64,000 nt of DNA from JBHJHP01 sp042219855 (GTDB lineage Bacteria; Bacteroidota; Bacteroidia; Bacteroidales; UBA5342), in contig NZ_JBHJHP010000007.1 in assembly GCF_042219855.1 (NCBI RefSeq), positions 220,617 to 284,616 of the forward strand, given 5' to 3'. The translations under genes were made by a program, and so were the position numbers. Positions 53,474 to 63,240 of this stretch are shown in pieces. How positions within the stretch are numbered: position 1 is the stretch's first letter; every line of letters begins with the position of its first letter. The notes below the pieces were generated by a model. That model ran no database searches, was not told where the DNA came from, and worked only from the letters and a program-made list of their open reading frames with translations.

Positions 53474-54730
53474 ATGAATTTTATCGATTTATTTTCAGGA
53501 GCAGGTGGTTTGTCAGAAGGATTTATCCGAGCTGGATTTACCCCTATTGCTCATGTTGAACTAGACAAAGCTGCCTGTAATACACTAATAACAAGAACAG
53601 CCTATCATCATCTGAAAGAAACCGAAAATCTTCAACCATATCTCGACTATATTCAAAATAAGATTACAAGGACAGAGCTTTATTCATTAATTCCTGAAAA
53701 TCAAAAAGAGACAGTTATAAACATGTCAATTGGCAGCCAAAACAATCAAATAATTTTTGATAAAATCAACTCTTTGAAAGGGGAAAAACCGATTGACCTG
53801 ATAATTGGTGGTCCTCCTTGTCAAGCATATTCCGTAGTTGGAAGGTCAAGAGATGAAAACAGGATGCAGGGGGATTCCAGAAATTACCTTTTTAAAGAAT
53901 ATGCGAGGTTTTTAGAATACTATCAACCAAAATATTTTGTTTTCGAAAATGTAATCGGGTTACTCTCTGCTAAAACTAAAAATGGCGATTCATATCTCCA
54001 AATGATGCTTGATTTGTTTGAAGATAAAGGCTACTACACCGAATATAAAGTATTAGAGGCTAAGAATTTTGGCGTGCTGCAAAATAGAAAGAGAGTTATC
54101 CTGATTGGAAAGAAAAATGGTGAAAAAGGATTTTATCCCGAATTTGATACGGTACAAACAAATGTAACAGTTTCTGAAATTTTCATGGATTTACCGGAAC
54201 TAAAAGCCGGAACAGGAAATTTTTATAAATCAAAATATAAATCTTATCGCGGCAACTACCTTTTTCAAAGTCAAATCCGCAATGGGTTGGATTTTACAAC
54301 CCAGCATATTGCAAGACCCCATACTGAACAAGATAAGGGTATTTACAGGCTTGCTGTGGAGAAATGGGAAAATGGACAACAAAGATTAAATTACAATGAT
54401 ATTCCGGAAAAATGGCAAACACATAAGAACAAAAAATCTTTTGTTGACAGGTTTAAAGTAGTTGCAGGAGATTTACCTCATTCTCAAACTGTAGTTGCAC
54501 ATATTTGTAAAGATGGACATTATTACATACACCCCGATATTAACCAAAATCGCTCATTAACACCGAGAGAAGCAGCAAGATTGCAGACTTTTCCTGATGA
54601 TTTTTATTTTGAGGGCGTATCCGAAAAGCCAAGCAGAACAGCGGCATTCAAGCAAATTGGGAATGCCGTACCTCCTTTGATGGCTGAATCAATTGCATAC
54701 AAACTCAAAGAAATAATCCTTAATGACTAA
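53474..54730 (+). CDS. dcm: DNA (cytosine-5-)-methyltransferase
   Basis: A 418-residue C5 methyltransferase. Motif I is FIDLFSGAGGLSEGFIRAGF, motif IV GGPPCQAYS with catalytic C116, motif VI FENV (157-160), motif VIII near QNRKRVILIGKK, and motifs IX-X in LTPREAARLQTFPDDF and FKQIGNAVPPLMAESIA. The insert between motifs II and IV (about 45-105) is longer than usual. It would mark self DNA for the restriction-type genes that follow. Target sequence unknown. It overlaps the ATPase gene by 8 nt. Confidence 0.96.
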   Translation: MNFIDLFSGAGGLSEGFIRAGFTPIAHVELDKAACNTLITRTAYHHLKETENLQPYLDYIQNKITRTELYSLIPENQKETVINMSIGSQNNQIIFDKINSLKGEKPIDLIIGGPPCQAYSVVGRSRDENRMQGDSRNYLFKEYARFLEYYQPKYFVFENVIGLLSAKTKNGDSYLQMMLDLFEDKGYYTEYKVLEAKNFGVLQNRKRVILIGKKNGEKGFYPEFDTVQTNVTVSEIFMDLPELKAGTGNFYKSKYKSYRGNYLFQSQIRNGLDFTTQHIARPHTEQDKGIYRLAVEKWENGQQRLNYNDIPEKWQTHKNKKSFVDRFKVVAGDLPHSQTVVAHICKDGHYYIHPDINQNRSLTPREAARLQTFPDDFYFEGVSEKPSRTAAFKQIGNAVPPLMAESIAYKLKEIILND

Positions 54731-56198
54731 AACACAAATCCTAACCACAATAGCCGAACCTGATGCCAGTTCAATGATTGAAACTTTCCGTGCGATTGGG
54801 TATTCAATCGAAACGGCTATTGCTGATATTATTGATAATTCAATTTCTGCAGATTCAAAAAATATCTGGATTAACTACGATTGGAGAGGAGAAAACACGA
54901 TTATTCTCATAAAGGATGATGGTAATGGAATGAATCATGATGAATTGGTACAGGCAATGCGCCCTGGAAGTAAACATCCTGCTGATGAACGTTCAACAAA
55001 AGATTTAGGTCGTTTCGGGCTTGGATTAAAAACAGCATCCTTTTCTCAAACAAGAAAGTTTTCAGTTATTTCAAAGAAAAAAGATGATATCCCGATTTTC
55101 TGGGCCTGGGATTTAGACCATGTGCAAAAAGTACAATCCTGGGAACTCATTCAATACACACCACTGGAATCTGAATTGGAAAAAATAGACAACCAGGAAT
55201 CAGGCACGAGTGTAATTTGGTATTGTCTGGATAGAACTCTTAAAAACACAAAAGAAGAAGATACTGAAGCTCTTGGGAAATTTATGGAATTAATGGAAGG
55301 TGTAAAAAAACATCTTGAAATGGTATTCCACAGATTTCTTGAACAAGGAAAGATAAAAATATGGTTTCAGGAAAGAAAAATTGAAGCATGGGACCCGTTC
55401 CTGAGAGGTGAAAATGGTATTCAGTCTAATGCTGAAGAATTTCTGGGAAATGGTGAAATTGTTGTAAAAGGCTATGTTTTACCCCATAAATCAAAAATCT
55501 CAGAAAATACTTTTAAAAAGGCTGCAGGTCCAAAAGGCTGGAATGAACAACAGGGTTTTTACATCTACAGAAATGAACGTTTATTGGTCGCTGGAAATTG
55601 GCTTGGAATGTTTCGAAAAGAGGAACATTATAAACTTTGCAGGATAATGATTGATTTGCCCAATACAGTGGATGACAAGTGGCAGATTGATATTAAAAAA
55701 TCAGTTGCCAGACCTCCTTTAAAAATACAGTCTCAGTTAAAGTCTTACGCAAAAAATATTCGTAATCAGGCGGTAAATGTTTATCGACACAAAGGGAAAG
55801 TTTTACAAAGAAAATATCCTTCTTTTAAATTCACTCCTGTATGGCTTGAGAAACAAAGACACGGCAAACGGTTTTATTCAATTAACAGAAACCATCCGGT
55901 TATTAGTGAATTGTTGGAAGAACCGACAAAACATAACCTTAACGAACTAATCGGATTCATTGAAGAAACCGTACCCGTTCCATTGATTACGATAACTGAA
56001 AGTGAAGAACCCGAATCTCATGGTATTCCATTCGAAAATCTTGAACATGAGATGCTTGTCGAAAGAATGAAGAATATTTTCAAATCTCTGTTAAACAATG
56101 GAAAAACCCAGGATGAAGCGGTTGCTACCTTGTTATCAATCGAGCCATTCGATAAATATCCTGAATACGTTGAAAATTTAATTGAAAACGATGAATAA
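54723..56198 (+). CDS. GHKL ATPase of MORC/Hsp90-like type, restriction-modification associated
   Basis: A 491-residue protein with an N-terminal GHKL ATP-binding fold: N-box ETAIADIIDNSISADSKNIWI (about 30-50), G1 box KDDGNGM (64-70), G2 GRFGLGLKTASFS (96-108). An S5-like transducer follows (about 240-330, with the WQIDIKKSVARPP motif that ends such domains), then a helical C-terminus. Such MutL/MORC-like ATPases occur in prokaryotic restriction-modification operons and are thought to clamp or remodel DNA. It overlaps both neighbours by 8 nt, so the proteins are probably made together. Confidence 0.9.
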   Translation: MTKTQILTTIAEPDASSMIETFRAIGYSIETAIADIIDNSISADSKNIWINYDWRGENTIILIKDDGNGMNHDELVQAMRPGSKHPADERSTKDLGRFGLGLKTASFSQTRKFSVISKKKDDIPIFWAWDLDHVQKVQSWELIQYTPLESELEKIDNQESGTSVIWYCLDRTLKNTKEEDTEALGKFMELMEGVKKHLEMVFHRFLEQGKIKIWFQERKIEAWDPFLRGENGIQSNAEEFLGNGEIVVKGYVLPHKSKISENTFKKAAGPKGWNEQQGFYIYRNERLLVAGNWLGMFRKEEHYKLCRIMIDLPNTVDDKWQIDIKKSVARPPLKIQSQLKSYAKNIRNQAVNVYRHKGKVLQRKYPSFKFTPVWLEKQRHGKRFYSINRNHPVISELLEEPTKHNLNELIGFIEETVPVPLITITESEEPESHGIPFENLEHEMLVERMKNIFKSLLNNGKTQDEAVATLLSIEPFDKYPEYVENLIENDE

Positions 56199-58995
56199 CG
56201 AAGCCAAAGAACTTGCTTTGTTTTTTCTAAGAAAGGCAGGTTGTAGTGATACTGCCACGGAAAAACAAATAGCAGATGCAATTGATAAAACTATTTTAAT
56301 TCATCCCGATACTGACAATGAAGAATTAAAAAGGCATCTGGAATCTGAATACAAAATTTGGGTTGATGATTTCAGGATTATTGAAAAAGAAGAAGCAAGA
56401 AGGCCCTGGCTTGCTGTAAATAAATCAAAAATTGAATGGGGATTCTGGAACAGGTATAAATGGTATCTGGAAGAAAAGAAAAAGTTCCCACCAAAAACTG
56501 TTCAATCCATTGAAAAGCTTACAGACCGGACACTTGACGCACTTTTTGAACCAACACAAAAAGCACAAATTGATAAAAGAGGTATGGTCGTTGGTCAAGT
56601 TCAGTCAGGTAAAACCGCAAATTATACAGGTTTGATTTGTAAAGCTGCCGATGCCGGTTTTAAAATGATAATAGTTCTTGCTGGTATTCATAAAAACCTA
56701 AGAAGCCAGACACAGCTTAGACTAGATGAAGGATTTCTGGGATTTGACACGCAACAGGAAAGAGTTAATAGAAATGATAATCTTTGGATTGGAGTTGGTA
56801 AACCCAAGAGCAACAGATATTTAATTGCTCACTCATTAACTTCTAGTTCAGACAATGGTGATTTTAATAAGAATTTCGCCAACAATCCAATGGTAATATC
56901 AGCATTTAGATCAGATGCTCCCATTTTAGCAGTGGTTAAAAAGAATGCATCTGTTTTGGACAGATTAGAACAATGGCTATCTATACAGGCAATTGAAAAT
57001 TCTAATGGTAATAAAGTTATACCAAACAAACCGTTATTGATAATTGATGATGAAGCTGATAATGCATCAATTAACACAACAAGAGACGACCTGAGTCCAA
57101 CAAAAATAAACGGACAGATAAGAAGTCTGTTAAGGTTATTTCAGAAAAGTGCTTATGTGGGTTACACTGCCACTCCGTTTGCAAATATTTTCATTCCACT
57201 TAATGATGACAACCTTTTTCCAAGAGATTTTATTACCAATATTCCTGCTCCGTCAAATTACATTGGTCCGGATAAGATATTTGGTTTTGAACCTTTGGAA
57301 GATGGTGAAGAACCAACTGATACGCTGCCTGTTGTTCATAGAATAGACGATTATCAAACCTTTGTCCCTGATAGACACAAACGTGATGACCAACTGCCTG
57401 TTGGTGTTCCTGAGTCACTGAAAACAGCTATAAAATGTTTTATTCTGACATGTGCAATCAGGCGTTTGCGCGGACAAGGTGATGAGCATAATTCAATGCT
57501 GATACACATTTCAAGGTTTCAGGTGTGGCAAAGCAGAATTAAAGAACTTGTTGAAAATGTTTTTAATTTCTACAGGATGGGAATTGAACAAAACAATGCA
57601 GGTATTATTACTGAATTGCGACACAAGTTTGAAACGGATGTTGATGGCTATCGTTCATATACAACAACTTCAGCGCAGATTCTCGATTCTCAACTATCAG
57701 AACTTGACCCTGCCGTAAAAGTTCATTCGTGGAAAGAAGTTCTTCCTTGTCTTCACCCTGCTGTTACAAAAATCCAGGTTAAGGAAATCCATGGAGGCGC
57801 AAAGGATGTACTTGATTATCAGGCTTACGATAAAAAATACATTAGGGAAGGTGAAGAAGCCGGATTGTCAGTGATTGCGATTGGGGGTAATAAATTATCA
57901 CGAGGTTTGACCCTTGAAGGATTATCAGTAAGTTATTATCTGCGTGCTTCAAGAATGTATGATACTCTTATGCAAATGGGACGTTGGTTTGGATATCGTC
58001 CAGGATATGTTGATTTATGTCGCCTGTTTACTTCAGGAGAACTTAACGAATGGTTCTGTCATATTACCCTCGCATCTGAAGAATTGCGTAAGGAATTCAA
58101 TTACATGTCGGATATTGCTGGAAGTACACCTGAACAATACGCACTGAAGGTCAGGACGCATCCGGGGGTTTTACAAATTTCTGCCACCAACAAAATCAGA
58201 ACGGCAGTGAATGTAAATATTTCATGGTCGGGCGTTTTGATTGAATCGTACAAGTTGAGTAAAAGAAGCCATGACATTAATACCAACCTCGATAATCTGA
58301 ATAAATTAATATCTTCTTTCAGTTCTGAATCCATTGATAAAAGAGGAAACTTTTTGTGGAATAATATTCCTGCATCAAACATCATCTCTTTTATTGGGGG
58401 TTTTATTGCCCCAGAAAATCCAATAGCTTCCCCCGATAGACTGGCTGAGTTTATTTTGGAAAAACAAAAAGATGATGAACTTGATGTTTGGCATGTTGCT
58501 TTGATGAGTAGTAATTCAAAAACCAAAAATTATGTTCTGGATGATTCAATAAGGATATGGTTGTTTGACAGGACAGATGACGATAAAAATAATAGTGATG
58601 AAGTTTATTATATCCGTAAATCACACATTATCAGTCCTAATCATGAGTTTGTTGATTTGACAGAGGATGAATATGAACTGGCAAAAAGAAAAACATTTGA
58701 ACAAAAGAAAGCGCATGAAGAATATCCGGGAGCTGCACAAATGCCAAATTACCCCAATGGAAACCTGGTAAGAAACGATTTGGAAATAAAAAGTGCAAGA
58801 TTTCCCCTGTTACTCCTATATCTGTTGAATCCAGAAAAAGCAGGACTACCTGAATCTGAAAAACCTATTGTTGGTTTTGCAATAAGATTTCCCGGAAGTA
58901 GCAATAACAGAACAATCACATATGCCGTACATCAGCAGCTTTTAGACAAATTTGAAGTGAACGAAGACCCTGAAGATTATGACTACGAAGATTGA
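56191..58995 (+). CDS. Z1-domain ATPase (superfamily II helicase-like)
   Basis: A protein of 934 residues from ATG 56191; the in-frame TTG 9 nt upstream is less likely. Walker A-like MVVGQVQSGKTANYTGLI (GQVQSGKT at 135-142), Walker B LLIIDDEADN (284-290), motif III YVGYTATPFANIF (about 323-335), the Z1 region with IAIGGNKLSRGLTLEGLSVSYYLRASRMYDTLMQMGRWFGYRPGY (about 570-615), and a C-terminal beta-rich part. Z1 proteins accompany GHKL ATPases in restriction-type operons and probably drive ATP-dependent action on DNA. Overlaps: 8 nt with the ATPase and 17 nt with the next gene. Confidence 0.93.
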   Translation: MNNEAKELALFFLRKAGCSDTATEKQIADAIDKTILIHPDTDNEELKRHLESEYKIWVDDFRIIEKEEARRPWLAVNKSKIEWGFWNRYKWYLEEKKKFPPKTVQSIEKLTDRTLDALFEPTQKAQIDKRGMVVGQVQSGKTANYTGLICKAADAGFKMIIVLAGIHKNLRSQTQLRLDEGFLGFDTQQERVNRNDNLWIGVGKPKSNRYLIAHSLTSSSDNGDFNKNFANNPMVISAFRSDAPILAVVKKNASVLDRLEQWLSIQAIENSNGNKVIPNKPLLIIDDEADNASINTTRDDLSPTKINGQIRSLLRLFQKSAYVGYTATPFANIFIPLNDDNLFPRDFITNIPAPSNYIGPDKIFGFEPLEDGEEPTDTLPVVHRIDDYQTFVPDRHKRDDQLPVGVPESLKTAIKCFILTCAIRRLRGQGDEHNSMLIHISRFQVWQSRIKELVENVFNFYRMGIEQNNAGIITELRHKFETDVDGYRSYTTTSAQILDSQLSELDPAVKVHSWKEVLPCLHPAVTKIQVKEIHGGAKDVLDYQAYDKKYIREGEEAGLSVIAIGGNKLSRGLTLEGLSVSYYLRASRMYDTLMQMGRWFGYRPGYVDLCRLFTSGELNEWFCHITLASEELRKEFNYMSDIAGSTPEQYALKVRTHPGVLQISATNKIRTAVNVNISWSGVLIESYKLSKRSHDINTNLDNLNKLISSFSSESIDKRGNFLWNNIPASNIISFIGGFIAPENPIASPDRLAEFILEKQKDDELDVWHVALMSSNSKTKNYVLDDSIRIWLFDRTDDDKNNSDEVYYIRKSHIISPNHEFVDLTEDEYELAKRKTFEQKKAHEEYPGAAQMPNYPNGNLVRNDLEIKSARFPLLLLYLLNPEKAGLPESEKPIVGFAIRFPGSSNNRTITYAVHQQLLDKFEVNEDPEDYDYED

Positions 58996-59980
58996 AGATT
59001 TTTGGAAAGATTTTGAGATTAATGATGCTTTAAAAACAGGCGTTGTTTTAAAAAGGTTTTCTCCTGATATTATGCCGGATTGTTTTGTTGCAATGAGGAT
59101 GCCTGAGAAGGTAAAAAGTATTGCATTCCGGTTATCAAAAACAAATGTTGATATTTCAGCACTAAATGACCTAAAGGATATAACAACTGAGATTTTACCG
59201 GATGAAACCCAGCCTGATAAAATGCTTTTGTTGGTAAGTCTTGCTGATAATTCACTTTCCTCAATTTTTGCGGTTTTGTGTGAAGATTTATTTAATTCCG
59301 TTTCAGATGTAAGGGAAGAAATAGAACTCATTAAATCATTGCAAAACCGCTTCTTAAAATGGAAAGAATTATTTGAACTGGCTAAAAGTCCCGGGTTGTC
59401 GCCCGAAAAGCAGATTGGTTTATTTGGGGAGTTGCTTTTGTTAAAGAAACTTTTAGTGGAAACAGAAAATTTAACTGAATGCCTGAATATCTGGGTTGGT
59501 CCCGACACCGGAATCAGGGATTTTGAAAAGAACAATAATGCAATTGAAGTTAAAACAACTCAAACCCACAACCACCAAAAAATAAGGATTAGTAGTGAAA
59601 GACAGTTAGATACAACCTTACTGAAGAACTTGTTTCTATTCCATCTATCACTGGAAAAGCGAAACGGCAATGAAAATTCATTAAATAAAATAGTTTCTGA
59701 ATTGCTGTCAATAATTAGTGACAATAAACTATTAAGCAATATATTAAACCGTAAGCTAATCAGTGTTGGGTATTTTAAACATCATGAATCCTGCTACGAA
59801 AATATATCTTATTTGATAAGAGGTGAAGATTTTTACAAAGTGTCAGAACATTTTCCAAGAATTGAGGAAAAAGATTTAATGAAAGGTGTTGGCGATGTGA
59901 AATACTCAATTGTTTTAACTGCTGAAACAGAAATATACAAAACCAGTTTATCAAATATTATTGAAAAGTTCAATCTATAA
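58979..59980 (+). CDS. PD-(D/E)XK nuclease-family protein (DUF4420-like)
   Basis: A 333-residue protein. The nuclease core spans about 140-200: GLFGELLLLKKLL (E151), GIRDFEKNNNAIEVKTT (D181, then E190-V-K192) and the following ISSERQL. This spacing and the SPEKQIGLFGELLLL start fit the DUF4420 PD-(D/E)XK family found next to Z1 and AIPR genes. All core residues are present, so it is probably the DNA-cutting subunit. The final A of its stop codon is the first base of the next ATG (TAATG). Confidence 0.9.
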   Translation: MTTKIEDFWKDFEINDALKTGVVLKRFSPDIMPDCFVAMRMPEKVKSIAFRLSKTNVDISALNDLKDITTEILPDETQPDKMLLLVSLADNSLSSIFAVLCEDLFNSVSDVREEIELIKSLQNRFLKWKELFELAKSPGLSPEKQIGLFGELLLLKKLLVETENLTECLNIWVGPDTGIRDFEKNNNAIEVKTTQTHNHQKIRISSERQLDTTLLKNLFLFHLSLEKRNGNENSLNKIVSELLSIISDNKLLSNILNRKLISVGYFKHHESCYENISYLIRGEDFYKVSEHFPRIEEKDLMKGVGDVKYSIVLTAETEIYKTSLSNIIEKFNL

Positions 59981-62298
59981 TGAAAGTCGAAGAATTTTAT
60001 AAAGAACTGTTTCAGGAAATAAAATCGACTCAGGCATCAGAAGAAGCCGGAGGAATTCAGGAACAGATTTTTACCCAACTTGCTATTGATTTACTTGCTG
60101 ATGCGGGAGAAACTGAAAATGCAAGGATTTGTTTCGACCGCAAGGAAGATAAACTTGGCAGAACTATGCATAAGTTGAATGGATATGCTCTATCTGAAAA
60201 TTATGAAACACTTGATTTATTTGTTACAGTATTTAAAGGTGTTGAAGACCCCTTTACATTAACCAAACAGGAAGTCGAATCTTCAATCAATCAGGTTGAG
60301 CGATTCTTTCGTAATGCAGTATACAAAGACTACATTAAAGAACTTGAAGAATCTTCAGAGGTTTTTGACCTGGCTCATACTCTTGCTGAAGTTAAAGAAG
60401 TACGGGAGTTTTTGTCGCGCGTAAATATTTTTGTACTAAGCAATGGAGTTTTCAAATCTGATATTAAAGCCAATAAAACAATCTCAGGTTATTCAATATT
60501 TACAAGAATAATTGATATTGGGTATTTATTTAATCTTTCAGACCAGACTCATGTTCCGATAGAAATTAATTTTGAAAACTATGGAGGAATACTTCCATGT
60601 CTGGAATCTCCATCTGAAAATGATGATTATGAATCTTATCTTGCATTGATTCCAGGCGCAACACTTGCCAATATTTATGAAGAATATGGCTCAAGGCTTC
60701 TTGAACAAAATGTTCGTTCGTTTTTACAATTCACAGGGAAGATTAACAAAGGAATCAGGAAAACAATAAAAGAAGAGCCACACATGTTTCTTGCATTTAA
60801 TAATGGCATTGCAGCAACTGCGGATGAATTAAACTTGCAGGATATGCCTGGCGGTGGAAAAGCAATAGTTTGGGCTAAAGATTTTCAAATTGTTAATGGC
60901 GGTCAGACAACTGCTTCAGTTTATCACACATGGAAAAAAGACAAAGCAGAAATAGACAAAATATTTGTTCAAACGAAACTGACTGTCGTAAAAAAACGTG
61001 ATAATTTCAATGAAATTGTAAATCGTATTGCTGAGTACGCAAATACCCAAAACAAAGTCTCTACTTCCGATTTAAGCTCAAATAAACCATTCCATGTTGA
61101 GCTCGAAAAAATCTCAAGGTCCGTATGGGCGCAACCCGTTGAAGGAAGTAATATCCAAACTCGTTGGTTCTACGAACGGGCAAGGGGTCAATATAAGAAT
61201 GCCAGATTAAAAGAAGGATTCACCCCATCAAGACGGAAAGCATTTGACCTTAAAAATCCAAGAAGCCAAATGATTACAAAAGAACTTCTGGCAAAGTATG
61301 TAAATACGTATCAGGAAATATGGAACGGGAAAAGACTTGCGATTGGACCGCATGTCGTTGTTCGTGGAAGTCAGAAAAATTATGTCCAGTTTCTGAATTA
61401 CAATATGCCTGTGAAGCCTGATAATGTTTTTTATGAAGATGCTATTGCTAAGGCTATCTTGTTTAAAAATGCTGAAAAACTGTACGGAGTAAGTCCAAAT
61501 GCAATTGGTGATATGAGGTACATTACAGTTCCATATTCATTGTCACTTCTCAGTCTGAAAACAGATTATAAAATTGACCTTTATAAAATATGGAAGAATC
61601 AGGGTCTTAGTGAGAAAATGAAATCGGTTTTATTCAATCTGATGGAATCAGTTGAAACCTTTATCAAAAAAAATGCACCGGGTGCTTTATATGGAGAATG
61701 GGCGAAAAAAGAAGAATGTTGGAATACAATAAAAGAAAATGAGTTCGGCATTGATTTCAATGAATTAAAATCAGAATTTATCAATAATGCTACTCCGAAA
61801 AGAAAAAGTATTACGGAAGATGAAGTAAACGTTAAAATCATTGAGCAAGAAATTGAACTTATAAAATCTATATCATCTGATATCTGGGATGTTATTGAAA
61901 AATGGGGAGCAAAAACTGGAAAAATGAGTAAATATTTGCAAGATATTGCTCTAAATATTTCAGTTTCAATAAAAAATAATAGACCCATCAATGTTGCCTT
62001 GAGAACAAAAGGGATTTCAATAATTGAAATTATTATTCATGAAGCCCCGGAAATTCTTGAAAATGAGGTGCTCAACAAACCAATCAGTGCAAAGGAAAGC
62101 ACAAAACAAATAGTTAAACTTGATGTTGATTTAATTGCTAAAATGGTTGAGTGGGACTCACGAGTTAAAATATTATCTTCAAACCAGCGTAGTTATGTTT
62201 CTGATTTTGCATATGGTTTAAAAAAAATAAATTCATTTCATGAGAAGAATTTATTGATTTATTATGAAAAACTTATAGCAGCTGGATTTAGAGAATGA
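59980..62298 (+). CDS. AIPR (abortive infection phage resistance) family protein
   Basis: A 772-residue protein. The AIPR signature region is about 225-400: LLEQNVRSFLQFTGKINKGIRKTI, HMFLAFNNGIAATADEL, DFQIVNGGQTTASVYHTWKK, then VVKKRDNFNEIVNRIAEYANTQNKVSTSDLSSNKPFH. AIPR proteins were first linked to phage-triggered abortive infection and recur in restriction-type operons. The C-terminal ~250 residues are helical and AT-rich. It is the last gene of the island. I cannot tell whether it is an effector, a sensor or a nuclease. Confidence 0.92.
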   Translation: MKVEEFYKELFQEIKSTQASEEAGGIQEQIFTQLAIDLLADAGETENARICFDRKEDKLGRTMHKLNGYALSENYETLDLFVTVFKGVEDPFTLTKQEVESSINQVERFFRNAVYKDYIKELEESSEVFDLAHTLAEVKEVREFLSRVNIFVLSNGVFKSDIKANKTISGYSIFTRIIDIGYLFNLSDQTHVPIEINFENYGGILPCLESPSENDDYESYLALIPGATLANIYEEYGSRLLEQNVRSFLQFTGKINKGIRKTIKEEPHMFLAFNNGIAATADELNLQDMPGGGKAIVWAKDFQIVNGGQTTASVYHTWKKDKAEIDKIFVQTKLTVVKKRDNFNEIVNRIAEYANTQNKVSTSDLSSNKPFHVELEKISRSVWAQPVEGSNIQTRWFYERARGQYKNARLKEGFTPSRRKAFDLKNPRSQMITKELLAKYVNTYQEIWNGKRLAIGPHVVVRGSQKNYVQFLNYNMPVKPDNVFYEDAIAKAILFKNAEKLYGVSPNAIGDMRYITVPYSLSLLSLKTDYKIDLYKIWKNQGLSEKMKSVLFNLMESVETFIKKNAPGALYGEWAKKEECWNTIKENEFGIDFNELKSEFINNATPKRKSITEDEVNVKIIEQEIELIKSISSDIWDVIEKWGAKTGKMSKYLQDIALNISVSIKNNRPINVALRTKGISIIEIIIHEAPEILENEVLNKPISAKESTKQIVKLDVDLIAKMVEWDSRVKILSSNQRSYVSDFAYGLKKINSFHEKNLLIYYEKLIAAGFRE

Positions 62299-62543
62299 AT
62301 ATGAATAATAACAGTATCCACTTCCCAACCGTTAATAAAGGAAAATTATTTAGTAAAAATATTAAATACAGTCCTGACTCTTTTCTCCCCTCCCAGCGCC
62401 AAAATCTCAACTTTCTGCGCCAGATTAACCCGGCCTGCGGGAAAATTTTTACGATTTTGCAGCATTTTTCGCCGGCCTGCGGGTCGGTTTTGCAATTCTG
62501 TGCGGCAGGACATTAATATTTTATAGCAGGGAGGTGTACATAC
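62299..62543. other. non-coding region after the defence island
   Basis: Contains two copies of CCGGCCTGCGGG (about 62432 and 62473), each followed within ~20 nt by TTTTGCA, i.e. a short imperfect direct repeat. An open frame of 73 codons overlaps the AIPR stop but looks like translated repeat. The GC-rich inserts contrast with the AT-rich island. Confidence 0.5.
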
Positions 62544-62576
62544 AAAAAGGGCGCCCCGTTATGCATCAGGACGCCC
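62544..62576 (-). terminator. intrinsic terminator of the truncated gene
   Basis: On the minus strand GGGCGTCC (62576-62569) pairs with GGGCGCCC (62556-62549), with one T-G pair, and is followed by five U. It sits ~20 nt past the stop at 62596. Confidence 0.82.
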
Positions 62577-62595
62577 AAATAGACAGTGTTTCACG

Positions 62596-63240
62596 TCATT
62601 CAACCGCAGAACTGTTACTATGATCATTGTTCTTTCTATGCTTTCGCCAATAGGCGCTGGAATAGCCTTTCAGCCGGTTTTTGTCGTGCCGGAACACATA
62701 TTTCCCGGCTTCACGAATTTCATCCACCAGCACTTTCATGTGGGTATAAGCCTTGTCACGAATCACTTTCGATTCGTTTTGATCGGACTTGTCTCCGTTG
62801 GCTTCAGCCAGCAGATCGCCCAGATGGTCAGCCAGGGTAGCCGCTTCGTCAAGTTTAGCAAGGTCGAAACCAATAGCGCTAAGCAGATCAGGATTCTCCC
62901 TGCCAAGGATGGCAATGTCGTTTAAATCCTGTACCATATCTGCGTTGGTGTTCCCTTCGGCTATGGCATTAACCCGGTTTATCAGGGCATCGTCATTGCG
63001 GTAAGCAAAGCGCAGAGTCTGGAGCAGGTCATCCCTCAAAGCAAAGGCATCAGGCGCTTCATTTGCCCATTGTTTCTGAGCTTCCTGCTGCGACTGGTAG
63101 TCTTTGTTCCAGATGGATTGTGCCTCACGGCAGGCACCGGCCCGTACGGGCAGATCATCAATTTGTGCCTGCGTAATGCCTACAACCAGTAGTTTTTCAG
63201 CATCATCCAGACACCAGTGATTTACCCGGTGAAATAAGAT
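62596..63240 (-). pseudogene. 5'-truncated hypothetical gene joined to a GIY-YIG gene
   Basis: A reading frame open from about 63264 to the stop at 62596. Family-like sequence seems to begin near HWCLDDAEKLLVVGITQAQ and continues through DLPVRAGACREAQSIW, LRFAYRNDDALINRVNAIAEG and DLNDIAILGRENPDLLSAIGFD to a basic Ser/Asn tail. There is no ATG upstream in frame before a stop in the GIY-YIG gene, and the first possible start (TTG at 63039) would lose about 65 conserved-looking residues. It seems to have lost its 5' end when the GIY-YIG gene arrived. I do not recognise the family; the protein is helical and without a signal. Confidence 0.55.

Noticed and set aside
53051..62298. BREX or DISARM system
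   Set aside because: No PglZ, BrxC/BrxL or DrmA/B/C proteins; the GHKL, Z1 and AIPR set is different from both.
62295..62516. Small gene after the AIPR gene (73 codons)
   Set aside because: It is Asn-rich then reads through a GC-rich direct repeat (twice PACG), has no recognisable domain, and looks like translated non-coding sequence.
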